Assembly (NCBI GenBank): GCA_902791935.1
Contig: CADAXQ010000013.1
Span: 1-46,917, forward strand
DNA: 46,917 bases
Origin: an uncultured Erysipelotrichaceae bacterium
Lineage (GTDB): Bacteria; Bacillota_I; Bacilli_A; RFN20; CAG-826
Reading direction: 5' to 3'
Shown here: positions 9,215-17,046 of the stretch, piece by piece
Layout of the letters: the number at the start of each line of letters is the position of its first letter
Numbering within the stretch: position 1 is the stretch's first letter
Program-made: the position numbers and the translations under genes
The notes under the pieces: model-generated
The model's input: the letters and a program-made list of their open reading frames with translations, nothing else
Database searches by the model: none
Told to the model about the DNA's origin: nothing

Positions 9215-9579
9215 ATGCCCCGATTATAAAAAGGCGCTTTATTACTTCAAGGAAAATCGTCAAAAGGTCAAAATCTGGACAACAGTTCTGCTTTTTATAC
9301 AATCTTTTCTCAATTTTTCGCAATCAAAATTTATCAATAGAGAAATTGTCTCCAGAAAGTTAAGCTGAGACGTCCATAAGCAGGAATCTTTTTCTTCCAA
9401 GCTTATTACGATGGCATTATAAACGTAGAAAATTTGCTTATACTTTTCGATTTTACTAGTGTAAAAATCAAAAAATCACCATGAAAACCCTCGTCGATAT
9501 GGCGTGCAGATAAAAATGATAACGCCACCTCTCTACTCATCACGAAACGATGCAATTCTAAAGACGAGCGATAGATCGC
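9215..9579. other. AT-rich intergenic region with one dyad
   Basis: About 365 bases with no supportable gene. Apart from the promoter at 9223-9250, the only structure is an imperfect dyad at 9449-9469 (GATTTTAC, TAGT, GTAAAAATC). It is not followed by a T-run in either direction, so it is more operator-like than terminator-like. Confidence 0.5.
9223..9250 (-). promoter_or_regulatory. Promoter placing the start point at the lipoprotein ATG (leaderless)
   Basis: Minus strand: -35 TTGAAG (9250-9245), 16-bp spacer, perfect -10 TATAAT (9228-9223). The ATG begins only 8 bases after the -10, where transcription should start. There is no AGGAG-type site in between, so the mRNA is probably leaderless. 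Confidence 0.65.
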
Positions 9580-10866
9580 TTACATATCAAGACTGTTTTC
9601 GTTCAACAGGAAATCAAAAATCGACATGATGGTGATGCCTTGCTCGTTTCTCCAAAGTGGCGAGTTCGTACCAGTAACGATAATTTTTCGAAAGGAATCA
9701 CCAACTTGAACCAGGGATTTTTGCTCCTGGTTCATTTTTTCTTGATCAGGGATGGCAAAGGCGGACTGTACGTAATATCGTTTGCTGCCTTTGTTCGCTA
9801 CAAAATCAATTTCTAATTTTTGTCTGATGCGTGCGTCATTTTCATTCGTGCGAATCGGAACCACCCCGACATCAACGGAATATCCGCGATATAAAAGTTC
9901 GTTGTAAATAACGTTTTCCATCAGATGCGTCTCTTCAAACTGACGGAACCCCAATAACGCGTTTCGTAATCCGCAATCGACGTAATAATATTTAGACGGG
10001 GTAGAAATATATTTTCTGCCTTTGACGTCATATTGTTCCGCCTTGGAAATTAAACAGGCGTCCTGAAGGTAGGTGAGGTATTCCGCAATGGTTGGTGCAG
10101 AAATTCCCTTGTTGCCCGCACTTTTGAAAGTGTTGGAAATCTTTTGCGGATTGGACAAGGATCCCACCGAGGAAGCAATCACTTTCATGAGTTCTTCCAT
10201 GCCTGTTAATTTCTTTAAATCGTATCGTTCTTGGATATCCCGTAAATAGATTTCACGATTGAGAAAATTCAGGTACTGCACTTTTTGTTCATCGCTTTTT
10301 AGAGAAAGGATCTGTGGCATCCCGCCATAGAGCAAATAATCTTGCCAGGCCTCTTCTTTTGCTTTTTGAGCAGCCGGAAAATATTCTGAAAATGATAAGG
10401 GCAAAACGCGAACCTCATCTCCTCTTCCCCGAAATTCCGTCAATACATCGGTAGCCAGCAGTTTCGAATTACTCCCCGTGACATAGACGTCTACGTTTCC
10501 TCTTCTTAGCAAACCATTTAAAACGCCATAAAGTGCTACATTCGCATCTTTCTGTTTTAATTCTTCTTTTGAAATCGCCAACTGAATTTCGTCCAAAAAC
10601 ACAAAATAGTGCTCGGCAGGATCACGAATTTTCTCTTTTAGAAACGCATATAACTTTTTTGGATCTCTATAATCTTGATAATCCATGTCGTCCAACGCCA
10701 ACGTGATAATGTGATCAGCGGGAACGCCTTGTGAGAGCAAATAATGATAGAACAAACTAAATAGCAAAAACGATTTGCCACTTCGTCTAACTCCCGTAAT
10801 CACCTTAATCATTTGGTTATCCATGCGGGAGATCAATTGATCTAGATAACGTTTGCGTTCTATCAT
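9580..10866 (-). CDS. AAA ATPase with DUF4143 C-terminus (copy A)
   Basis: 428 residues. The AAA_14-type ATPase has Walker A GVRRSGKS (25-32), Walker B VFLDEIQ (89-95) and a TGSN sensor (130-133). A winged-helix-like middle (about 240-280) precedes a DUF4143 domain whose restriction-endonuclease-like core shows E352-I-D354 and YYVQ at 364-367. The usual glutamate of the E-x-K motif is therefore a glutamine. The family is abundant in gut bacteria and its function is not established. It is one of five copies in this window. Two 38-bp inverted-repeat elements lie upstream, the nearer one 15 bases before the ATG. Confidence 0.88.
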   Translation of the reverse strand: MIERKRYLDQLISRMDNQMIKVITGVRRSGKSFLLFSLFYHYLLSQGVPADHIITLALDDMDYQDYRDPKKLYAFLKEKIRDPAEHYFVFLDEIQLAISKEELKQKDANVALYGVLNGLLRRGNVDVYVTGSNSKLLATDVLTEFRGRGDEVRVLPLSFSEYFPAAQKAKEEAWQDYLLYGGMPQILSLKSDEQKVQYLNFLNREIYLRDIQERYDLKKLTGMEELMKVIASSVGSLSNPQKISNTFKSAGNKGISAPTIAEYLTYLQDACLISKAEQYDVKGRKYISTPSKYYYVDCGLRNALLGFRQFEETHLMENVIYNELLYRGYSVDVGVVPIRTNENDARIRQKLEIDFVANKGSKRYYVQSAFAIPDQEKMNQEQKSLVQVGDSFRKIIVTGTNSPLWRNEQGITIMSIFDFLLNENSLDM

Positions 10867-10881
10867 CGTATCTTCTTCTCC

Positions 10882-10919
10882 ATTTTAGATTTCTGGTCAT
10901 TGGACCAGTTTTCTAAAAT
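10882..10919. repeat. 38-bp inverted-repeat element A1 before ATPase copy A
   Basis: Nested dyads: outer arms ATTTTAGA/TCTAAAAT, 3-base spacers, inner arms CTGGTC/GACCAG and a 4-base centre. The element ends 15 bases before the start codon of copy A and is 32/38 identical to A2. Candidate operator or recognition site. Confidence 0.8.
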
Positions 10920-10955
10920 TAAATTATAGAAACAAGATGAATTCGTCAATATTAT

Positions 10956-10993
10956 TTTTTATATTTTTGGCCATTTGGCCAGTTTTCTAAAAT
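10956..10993. repeat. 38-bp inverted-repeat element A2
   Basis: Same layout as A1, with inner arms TGGCC/GGCCA and the right arm TCTAAAAT fully conserved. Positions 16 and 23 change together relative to A1 (a T-A pair becomes C-G), so the inner dyad is preserved. This argues that symmetry matters. It sits 74 bp from A1, between copy A and the Rrf2 gene. Confidence 0.75.
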
Positions 10994-11020
10994 ACAAAGA
11001 CAATATTATCAACAATTGTC

Positions 11021-11461
11021 TTATTTTTCTTCCGTTTGAATTTCTTGGCGCAACTCTTTCGCGACTTCACCGAGATTGTGTTTTTTTAAGCTATTTTCGA
11101 AATCTAATTGAACGGAATCTAATTCTTGATCCAGCACTTTGTGAATGTTCCGCCCCACGGGACAAGCAGGGTTGGGATTCTCGTGAAAATGGAACAAATC
11201 ATCTTTGTTCTTCTCTACTGCTTCGTATACATCATAAAACGTAATGTTTTCTAACGGCTTAGCCAGAACCGTGCCACCAGTACCGGCTTTGGTTTGAATC
11301 AGTTTTGCTTTTTGAAGATTGGACATCAAACTTCGCACAATCACGGGGTTGCATCCAATGCTTCTGGATAACGATTCACTGGTCACCTTTTCCTGCGCGG
11401 AAAAATAATCAATGGCAACAAGTGCGTGAATCGCAATGGTGAATTTTGTGGATATTTGCAT
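11021..11461 (-). CDS. Rrf2 family transcription regulator (YwnA-like)
   Basis: 146 residues. An N-terminal winged helix (MQISTKFTIAIHALVAIDYF, then SESLSRSIGCNPVIVRSLMSNL) has the wing motif AGTGGTVLAKP, typical of Rrf2 proteins. It lacks the three-cysteine cluster of IscR/NsrR and has only isolated cysteines near residues 38 and 98, which fits the YwnA/CymR-like branch. AAGGAG lies 6-7 bases before the ATG. In many Firmicutes this regulator adjoins a YwnB-like NAD(P)-binding protein; here such a gene lies 4 kb away at 15.3 kb. An imperfect dyad with GCGTG/CACGC ends (about 11478-11521) upstream could be its own operator. Confidence 0.87.
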   Translation of the reverse strand: MQISTKFTIAIHALVAIDYFSAQEKVTSESLSRSIGCNPVIVRSLMSNLQKAKLIQTKAGTGGTVLAKPLENITFYDVYEAVEKNKDDLFHFHENPNPACPVGRNIHKVLDQELDSVQLDFENSLKKHNLGEVAKELRQEIQTEEK

Positions 11462-11622
11462 GATGTACTCCTTTTTGCGTGGGTGACGTGTTCATGATGA
11501 TTTAATCATACACCACACGCTAATTTGCATAATAATTGGCTTTTACGTGACCTAAAAATGAATTGTTGTTTTTATATTTATCACTTTTACTTCTACCGAT
11601 AATTTTGGCAACTATCTCAATT

Positions 11623-12444
11623 TCAAAACGCGTTCTTTCTAACGTGCAGCAAGTCTTGATAAATTCTAAGATCCTTATCTTTAAAGACATCGAAGATAAC
11701 GTTCTTTAAACAACTTTCCGGATGTTCATCCAGCCATTTTTTGACGGTTGCAACAGCAATCTCGGCCGCTTTATCTTGCGGGAACATAAATACACCCGTT
11801 GAAATGCAACAAAAAGCGATGTTCCTACAACCATGTTCTGCCGCAAGCTCCAAACTAGCTCGATAACACTCGGCTAATTCGTCTTTATTCTGCTTCGTTA
11901 AACGGGAAGACACGATGGGGCCAACAACATGAATGATATATTCCGAAGGAAGATTATAGGCGGAGGTCATCATCGGCACCGCTGTCGGTTGAAGATAATC
12001 TTCTCCGTGGATTTTCCGCTGTTCATCCATATATTGCGTACAAGCTTGACGGGTTTGATAACCCGAATAGCTTTGAATGAGGTTGTCCACGCATAAATGA
12101 TCGGGGTTCCAACAACCCATAAGCGTGTTATTGGCAGCATTCACGATGGCATCACATTTTAAGGTAGTAATATCGCCTTGCCAAAGAATGATGCGATGGT
12201 CTACAGGAACAGAAGGCAATTCGGTGGCATCCGTGATGCCTTTTTCCCGCGCTCTTTCTTGCAAATACTCATCCTGTATTTTGGCGAATTCTTCAGGGGC
12301 AGGTTGAACGGGTCTTAGGTTAAATAGACCTTTTAGAAGATAACGTTGCTTTTATTCGTCTTTTGGAATTGGATAACCTGCATATTCAGGCATCTCTTTC
12401 TGAAGTTCTTGAATAAGATAAATCCTTCTTTCTTCTTGTGTCAT
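11623..12444 (-). pseudogene. Zinc-dependent macrodomain ADP-ribosyl hydrolase gene with an in-frame stop
   Basis: The conserved reading frame starts at 12444 with a good AGAGG site. It gives 30 codons ending IPKDE, meets a TAA at 12354-12352, then continues in the same frame as KQRYLLKGLFNLRP and the complete macrodomain. The macrodomain is of the zinc type seen with SirTM: GDITTLKCDAIVNAANN, then GCWNPDHLCVDN with the Cys/His/Cys ligands, and FCCISTGVF. Family members remove ADP-ribose placed by SirTM on lipoylated GcvH-L. The next possible internal start is a TTG at 12264 without a convincing ribosome site. The gene is therefore probably inactive, unless the stop is a sequencing error. Its SirTM partner lies 1.9 kb upstream, beyond an AbiE pair. 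Confidence 0.78.
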
Positions 12445-12550
12445 TGACTTGTCCTCTTGCCACTATAAATATAAAGGAATAAGAATAAATAGGCCTTAAT
12501 ACTCGTTACAATGAATTAAAAAATATCGATATTTTCTATATTAATTATCT

Positions 12551-12592
12551 CTACTGGACAATTTTTCATGTTTTGGCGAAATTGTCCAGTAG
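12551..12592. repeat. 42-bp orphan inverted-repeat element
   Basis: Perfect 14-bp arms (CTACTGGACAATTT and its complement) around a 14-base spacer. It has the size and geometry of the elements before the AAA-DUF4143 genes, and an ATG follows within 2-11 bases. No T-run follows, so it is not an obvious terminator. Confidence 0.8.
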
Positions 12593-12594
12593 TA

Positions 12595-12642
12595 ATGGAC
12601 AATATGGCTTTTGAAAGACGGAATGAGCTCCGACTAATCTAA
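12595..12642 (+). pseudogene. 15-codon remnant, possibly the start of an AAA-DUF4143 gene
   Basis: Reads MDNMAFERRNELRLI then TAA. The segment MAFERRNELRLI resembles the family start MAIQRDRYLEQLI of copy B. It directly follows an inverted-repeat element placed as in the intact copies. The similarity is short and could be chance. Confidence 0.35.
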
Positions 12643-12844
12643 AGTCTGATTTTATTTTAGTCGTACGTAAATATTATACTGTCGTGCGCCTGGTTTCTCC
12701 TAATCTATAGAGTCTCTCTTCAATATCATTGTCTATCCATACGAATCATTCTGCGATTTTTTGGGTATGATGCAGGAATATCGTGTTTTTTATTCTCTGC
12801 GTGTACTTCCTCGCTGAGGTATAGCATTGTTGCTTATGATTTTT

Positions 12845-13678
12845 CTATTGTTGTTTCAACAAGTCATCCATCACTTCCATAATCTGATGGTATGAAATAT
12901 TTGCCGCATAGGGAAACTGTTTCCTGTATTTCTCCCACTGATTAATTAACGATTGATTCGTTCTGATTTGAAGCAAAATGGATCCATAATTTGCAATTTG
13001 ATTAATACTTCCTCTATGTTCTGCCGTTGCCTCAATAGCTTCATGCAACGTTTCCTTGTCGATAATCTGTGTAGTTGCGAGAATGTAAACATCATAAAAA
13101 TCTTTGGAGCGTGTCGAGAAAACTCCCATACGAAGGATCGTTTCCAGTTTTTCTGCTAATATGGTTTCAATGTTATACCCCCATAAAGGGATCAGAACAT
13201 CATCGTCAAAGATTCCTTTAAATTCGTAAAACACGGGGCTTGGCGTCATTGCATCTCCGGTGGATACATCGATTGAAAGCGGCACAAGAATCGAGTCATA
13301 TCTTGCATCTATTCTTACACGATGGCCACCATAGGCATCATCCTTGCGAATTGGTTCTACGGATTTCAGCAGGAATGTAATTTCGTCTCCTTTATCGATG
13401 GCAATTATTTCTTCAAATGCTTTTCGGATCATGCCCTCAGTTAGGGGGAGATTACGAAGCGTTGTATCAAGGTCCATCGTTGACCTTGTGTCTAGGCCGA
13501 CAATCGCCGCAACCAGCATTCCGCCTTTTACGACAAACTTGTTTTGATATGCTGAATCCGATAATCTTGCAAGCAAGCGTTCAAACATGAAGTTCTGAAG
13601 AACAACTTGAGCGGCAATATGATTTGCTTTCGTGTAGTTGTTGATTTTTCCCTTTAAACTCACCGCTTTTGAGCTCAT
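12845..13678 (-). CDS. AbiEii/AbiGii-family nucleotidyltransferase toxin
   Basis: 277 residues, the usual size of AbiEii. The nucleotidyltransferase core is visible as KGGMLVAAIVGLDTRSTMDLD (about 51-71), with the GG and S-x-DLD motifs. The toxin of type IV AbiE systems modifies RNA or its synthesis by nucleotide transfer, causing growth arrest and phage resistance. Its start overlaps the stop of the AbiEi antitoxin gene by 4 bases (ATGA), so the two are co-translated. The pair sits between the macrodomain gene and SirTM, which normally neighbour each other. Confidence 0.9.
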   Translation of the reverse strand: MSSKAVSLKGKINNYTKANHIAAQVVLQNFMFERLLARLSDSAYQNKFVVKGGMLVAAIVGLDTRSTMDLDTTLRNLPLTEGMIRKAFEEIIAIDKGDEITFLLKSVEPIRKDDAYGGHRVRIDARYDSILVPLSIDVSTGDAMTPSPVFYEFKGIFDDDVLIPLWGYNIETILAEKLETILRMGVFSTRSKDFYDVYILATTQIIDKETLHEAIEATAEHRGSINQIANYGSILLQIRTNQSLINQWEKYRKQFPYAANISYHQIMEVMDDLLKQQ

Positions 13679-14268
13679 AGCAGAACCTCTAGATATGTCC
13701 TTATTTTTTTCTCTGTGTGAAAAATTTGCCCATATTTTGCTAATCGATTCAAATCCTTCTTTTCGTATGCGGCGTAGCTTTTGATAAAATCCAGGATGGT
13801 TTCTTCATCCACGCGATTTTGATCACGTAATATGTCACAAACACAGCGCTCTGCGTTATAACATCTGACCACGTTACCAAAAATGGTCTTTGCTTCTGCC
13901 AGCCCGACAGAATAAAGTTCGGGTTTTATGTAATAGCATTTGCACTCGTCTTTCAATGAACTTGGCAAGGAAGCATTGGAAGGGATCGTGACGGAATGCA
14001 AGAAAGGAGTTCGGTTGGATAGGCCCAACAAAAAAATTGCTGTTTCATGGGAAAAAACAATCTTTTCCGACCGCAACATTATCGTGTACATATCATCGTG
14101 ACTTTCTCCAGCAAGAATATAAACACCTTGCCGCACACGCTCCATCAGGCCTTCCTTCACATATTTTGGCAGCAGCGCCTTAGAAAACCCCAGTTCCATT
14201 ACCTGTTTTGTCGTTATGATGTTGTGATTTTCCTTTGCTTTTTCGACAACAATTGGATTGACTGGCAT
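13675..14268 (-). CDS. AbiEi-family antitoxin/transcription regulator
   Basis: 197 residues. An N-terminal winged helix (NHNIITTKQVMELGFSKALLPKYVKEGLMERVRQGVYIL) precedes the AbiEi C-terminal domain with FSHETAIFLLGLSNRTP. AbiEi proteins neutralise AbiEii without a stable complex and repress their own promoter by binding inverted repeats. AGGAG lies 6 bases upstream of the ATG, and a dyad at 14302-14325 lies about 34 bases upstream, fitting such a site. The gene overlaps the toxin gene by 4 bases. Confidence 0.9.
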   Translation of the reverse strand: MPVNPIVVEKAKENHNIITTKQVMELGFSKALLPKYVKEGLMERVRQGVYILAGESHDDMYTIMLRSEKIVFSHETAIFLLGLSNRTPFLHSVTIPSNASLPSSLKDECKCYYIKPELYSVGLAEAKTIFGNVVRCYNAERCVCDILRDQNRVDEETILDFIKSYAAYEKKDLNRLAKYGQIFHTEKKIRTYLEVLL

Positions 14269-14301
14269 GAATATCTCCTTTTAAAGTGAGTTTACTTTCG
14301 T

Positions 14302-14325
14302 ATCGAAATTATTCAACATTTCGAT
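14302..14325. promoter_or_regulatory. Dyad upstream of AbiEi, candidate autorepression operator
   Basis: Perfect 8-bp arms ATCGAAAT/ATTTCGAT with an 8-base spacer, about 34 bases before the AbiEi start. AbiEi antitoxins studied elsewhere repress through paired inverted repeats. Confidence 0.6.
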
Positions 14326-14354
14326 TCAATTGTCTACTATACCTTCCGATACTG

Positions 14355-15263
14355 TTAAGCGGCCAGTTTTTGCAGCACTTCTCCAATTCCCCCGTTAATG
14401 CACATAGATTTCTCTGTGATTTCTTTCGGGCAATAGGCCTCTCCCAGATTGATGCAGACATACCGTGTTTCTTTGTTCTCTGCCGTGTACTTCCAGAAGG
14501 GGTATTTGATGATCACGGGGGTGTTGAATCCCACCCCGAGTTCTAATAATAAAACCCGACTATCATGATGTCTTTCTACGAATTCCTCGTAACGTTTTTG
14601 CGCGGCATGCCAGCCATCATCTTCGACGAAGCTGTTGTCACAACGAAGATTCGTGGTCATAGGCTCTCCGTCATCCGGGCAGTAAGGAACCAATTCGGTA
14701 GGGACCGTCATGCGAACCTTTGTATTAGAAGGAGCGCATAACTCCCCCTCTTTTCCAATCATAAACCCTTCCGATTCCACCATGGCACGAATCATTTCCC
14801 GGTTATCGTATGTCTTGCCAGCTGACTTTCCGTGTGGGTGACTGCTTTGAAACAATCCGTAATCCCCTTGGGTATAAAACAGACGTTGTTTGTCGAATCC
14901 GCTCCGTTGAAAACAATGATCGACGTTGGTAGTTAACACAAAATAGTCCTTGTCTTTGACCAAAGCGAACAACGTTTCATAAAGATTCGTTGGAATCGGT
15001 GCATATCGGTTAATCCAAATATAGCGACACCAATAACCCCAAAACTCCTCTAAGGATGAATAAGGATAGAAACCACCGGAATACATATCGTGAAAGCCAT
15101 AGCGCGATGCAAAGTCAGAAAAATAACGTTGGAACCGTTCCCCACTATAAGTGTAGCCGGCCGCGGTCGATAACCCACTACCGGCACCGATCAATACGGC
15201 ATCCGCTTGGTTAAGCCACTCTTTTAAAAGACGAATCTTCTCGTCTTGACTCTCTATTTTCAT
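14355..15263 (-). CDS. SirTM (class M sirtuin), ADP-ribosyltransferase
   Basis: 302 residues. Motifs: GAGSGLSTAAGY (26-37) for NAD binding, TTNVDHCF, then TQGDYGLFQSS. In classical sirtuins a catalytic histidine occupies the latter site; class M enzymes have glutamine there, as here. SirTM ADP-ribosylates a lipoylated GcvH-like protein, and its operon normally includes a zinc macrodomain hydrolase, GcvH-L and a lipoate ligase. The macrodomain gene is nearby but separated by AbiE and carries a nonsense codon, and no GcvH-L or lipoate ligase is seen in the window. AGGAG lies 6 bases before the ATG. Confidence 0.85.
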   Translation of the reverse strand: MKIESQDEKIRLLKEWLNQADAVLIGAGSGLSTAAGYTYSGERFQRYFSDFASRYGFHDMYSGGFYPYSSLEEFWGYWCRYIWINRYAPIPTNLYETLFALVKDKDYFVLTTNVDHCFQRSGFDKQRLFYTQGDYGLFQSSHPHGKSAGKTYDNREMIRAMVESEGFMIGKEGELCAPSNTKVRMTVPTELVPYCPDDGEPMTTNLRCDNSFVEDDGWHAAQKRYEEFVERHHDSRVLLLELGVGFNTPVIIKYPFWKYTAENKETRYVCINLGEAYCPKEITEKSMCINGGIGEVLQKLAA

Positions 15264-15280
15264 TCTGGTCTCCTTTCCTT

Positions 15281-15320
15281 ATCCGAAAAGAGTCAGCGAG
15301 TGGCGCTGACTCCATCGGAT
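15281..15320 (-). terminator. Strong terminator after the YwnB-like gene
   Basis: Perfect 9-bp stem GAGTCAGCG/CGCTGACTC with a 5-base loop, TTTT on the minus strand, and an outer ATCCGA/TCGGAT dyad. It lies between the stop at 15339 and the SirTM start. Confidence 0.8.
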
Positions 15321-15338
15321 TTAATCCTAGGGCAAAGA

Positions 15339-15971
15339 TTAAGCACGAACCACAGAAATCCGTTCGTGGATATGGTTGCCTTTTTCGATTTCGTCAACCA
15401 TGGCGATGGCATAATCCGCATAAGAGATGATGGTTTCGCCACGAGAGTTCAACGTTAATTCTTCGCCGGCAAGAATGTATTTGCCAGTCCGTTCGCCATC
15501 GGCTTGGAAATCCGCCGCCGGAGAGATGTAGGTCCATTTGACATCGTTACGTTCGCGGAGTTCCGCTAACGCTTTGCCCATGCCGTTCGCAACGGGCATG
15601 TAAGCATCCGGGAAGGATGGGGTGTCTTGTAACATCATGGTGTGTTCTGGATTGACATAAAGGCTGCCAGCTCCACCAACGACCAATAAGCGAGTATCAC
15701 TTCCGCTTAAGATGTCACAAAGATGTTTCAAGGATTTGCTGTGTTCAGGCATTTGTTTTGGATCCCAGACACCAAAGGCATCCACAACGGCATCAAAGCC
15801 CTTTAAATCTTCCTTTGATAAATCGTAGATGTCTTTTTGAATGTAGTGCTGGGCTTTGGTATTGTTCTCCTTGCGCCCGAAAGCAGTAACTTCGTCTCCC
15901 CGATTCACCGCTTCTGCGATGACTTTGTTGGCAACGCGGCCATTGGCGGCCACAACGGCAATTTTCTTCAT
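15339..15971 (-). CDS. NAD(P)-binding NmrA/YwnB-like reductase
   Basis: 210 residues, an atypical short-chain dehydrogenase. It starts MKKIAVVAANGRVANKVIAEA with a nucleotide-binding loop (AANGRVA) and ends in the YADYAIAMVDEIE motif typical of YwnB proteins. The likely role is an NAD(P)H-linked quinone or redox-stress reductase in the cytoplasm; the substrate is unknown. The ATG at 15971 is preceded by AGGAG, so an upstream extension to 16028 is rejected. A clear promoter and dyads precede it (15995-16060). Its usual Rrf2 partner is at 11.0 kb. Confidence 0.85.
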   Translation of the reverse strand: MKKIAVVAANGRVANKVIAEAVNRGDEVTAFGRKENNTKAQHYIQKDIYDLSKEDLKGFDAVVDAFGVWDPKQMPEHSKSLKHLCDILSGSDTRLLVVGGAGSLYVNPEHTMMLQDTPSFPDAYMPVANGMGKALAELRERNDVKWTYISPAADFQADGERTGKYILAGEELTLNSRGETIISYADYAIAMVDEIEKGNHIHERISVVRA

Positions 15972-15994
15972 TGTTTTATTCTCCTTTAATTTCG

Positions 15995-16060
15995 AGATGT
16001 AACTTTGTTGCTTACACCTCACAGCCATAACTATACCGCTTGAAAATATGTTGTCAACAT
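15995..16060 (-). promoter_or_regulatory. Promoter with two operator-like dyads for the YwnB-like gene
   Basis: Minus strand: consensus -35 TTGACA (16057-16052), 16-bp spacer, -10 TATAGT (16035-16030). A 13-bp palindrome ATGTTG-x-CAACAT (16048-16060) covers the -35. An imperfect dyad AGATGTAAC/CTTACACCT (15995-16019) sits just downstream of the expected start point. Both positions suit a repressor, possibly the Rrf2 protein or an unlinked regulator. Confidence 0.7.
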
Positions 16061-16190
16061 TTTTATTACATCTAAATTAAAAACAATCGTTTTGAAAGCG
16101 GCGTGAAATTAAAGTGAAAATAAAGTGAAAATAAATAGTTCCGATAAATACTACGCTTTTTGATTTTAAAGGTAATTTTGGAAAATAAAA

Positions 16191-17046
16191 TTATGCCCAA
16201 TATGGCACATACTGCATGGACTTTTTTGCCGCTAAAGGATCAACGGATTTGATTCTGCCTAGTAGCAAAGCAGAACGAATTAAACGCGCTACTTTCACCG
16301 AACTTTGTGTATCAAGTCTCCAACGCTCTCACAAAGAAACATTCGTCATCGGTGAGCGATTCACGTACGCGAGTACCGCGTGATAATAAAGATCACGCAA
16401 TAGGCTGGCACGATCTTCGTGAGCAAAGTCCTGACCGCGGGACACCGTGACACGAATAAAGCCAGATTCTGATTCCACTAGCGGAGACGGGGTATGCGAA
16501 CGTTCCGTTGCTTCCATAACTTTGTCGAATCCTGAACCTCGTTCGTCACCAATACCTATCCGATGCATAAATAAGGCTAACTTTTCGTTATCAGCAGATG
16601 GAATCATTTCGATCACATGGTCTGGGTCTAACAAAGAACGGCTAGGATTAGAAAATTCAATACGATCAGAGAATACCTCTACGAGTGGCCCTGCCCCTCG
16701 AACAGACAAGTCACCATGAATCAACATATTGGCTAAGCATTCACGCAACACCAATTCATCATAAGCATAGTTTTGTTGCAGATGCCGTTTTGAAATGTTT
16801 CCGGTTCGGCGAAAAAGGCGAAGCAAAGAGGCAATGATTTCTTCAAAGCACAGGGCGTAACCTTTGCTCCAAATATCTTCGTGACTGCCAGTGGCACGAC
16901 TTGTTCCAGCGTAAGTAACAACGCGCACAGCGCGTCTTTGCATCGAAGAGATAGATTTTAAGTCCTTGCCAAAACAGACCATGCCTAAAATGCTGACGCG
17001 ATAGCGACCACCCCCTGAACAAGCCAAACGTGTCTTAGAAGAAAAC
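16191..17046 (-). pseudogene. AlbA/Schlafen-type ATP-binding regulator, truncated and with a TGA stop
   Basis: The minus-strand frame carries the C-terminal half of an AlbA_2/GHKL regulator: RYRVSILGMVCFGKD, ECLANMLIHGDL, VEVFSDRIEFSNPS, IGDERGSGFDKVMEA. At 16331-16329 a TGA interrupts the frame. Beyond it the same frame continues as ERWRLDTQSSVKVARLIR and ends MQYVPYWA-TAA at 16191, the conserved winged-helix tail of this family (normally SLRER..), so CGA to TGA is likely. The 5' half is missing: the frame runs backwards into a glycoside hydrolase fragment at about 17046. The apparent start further upstream lies in that foreign sequence. Confidence 0.8.

Larger units (their letters stand above)
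12445..12844. other. Intergenic region holding an orphan inverted-repeat element and a start remnant
   Basis: About 400 bases between the macrodomain gene and AbiEii. It contains the 42-bp element at 12551-12592 and a 15-codon reading frame at 12595-12642. Nothing recognisable was seen in 12643-12844. Confidence 0.6.

Noticed and set aside
9449..9469. Terminator for ATPase copy A
   Set aside because: The dyad is 110 bases past the stop and is not followed by a T-run on the minus strand.
11623..16331. Alternative genetic code or stop-codon readthrough explaining the in-frame stops
   Set aside because: The interrupted frames have different stops (TAA and TGA), and TGA ends many intact genes here, so ordinary mutation or sequencing error is simpler.
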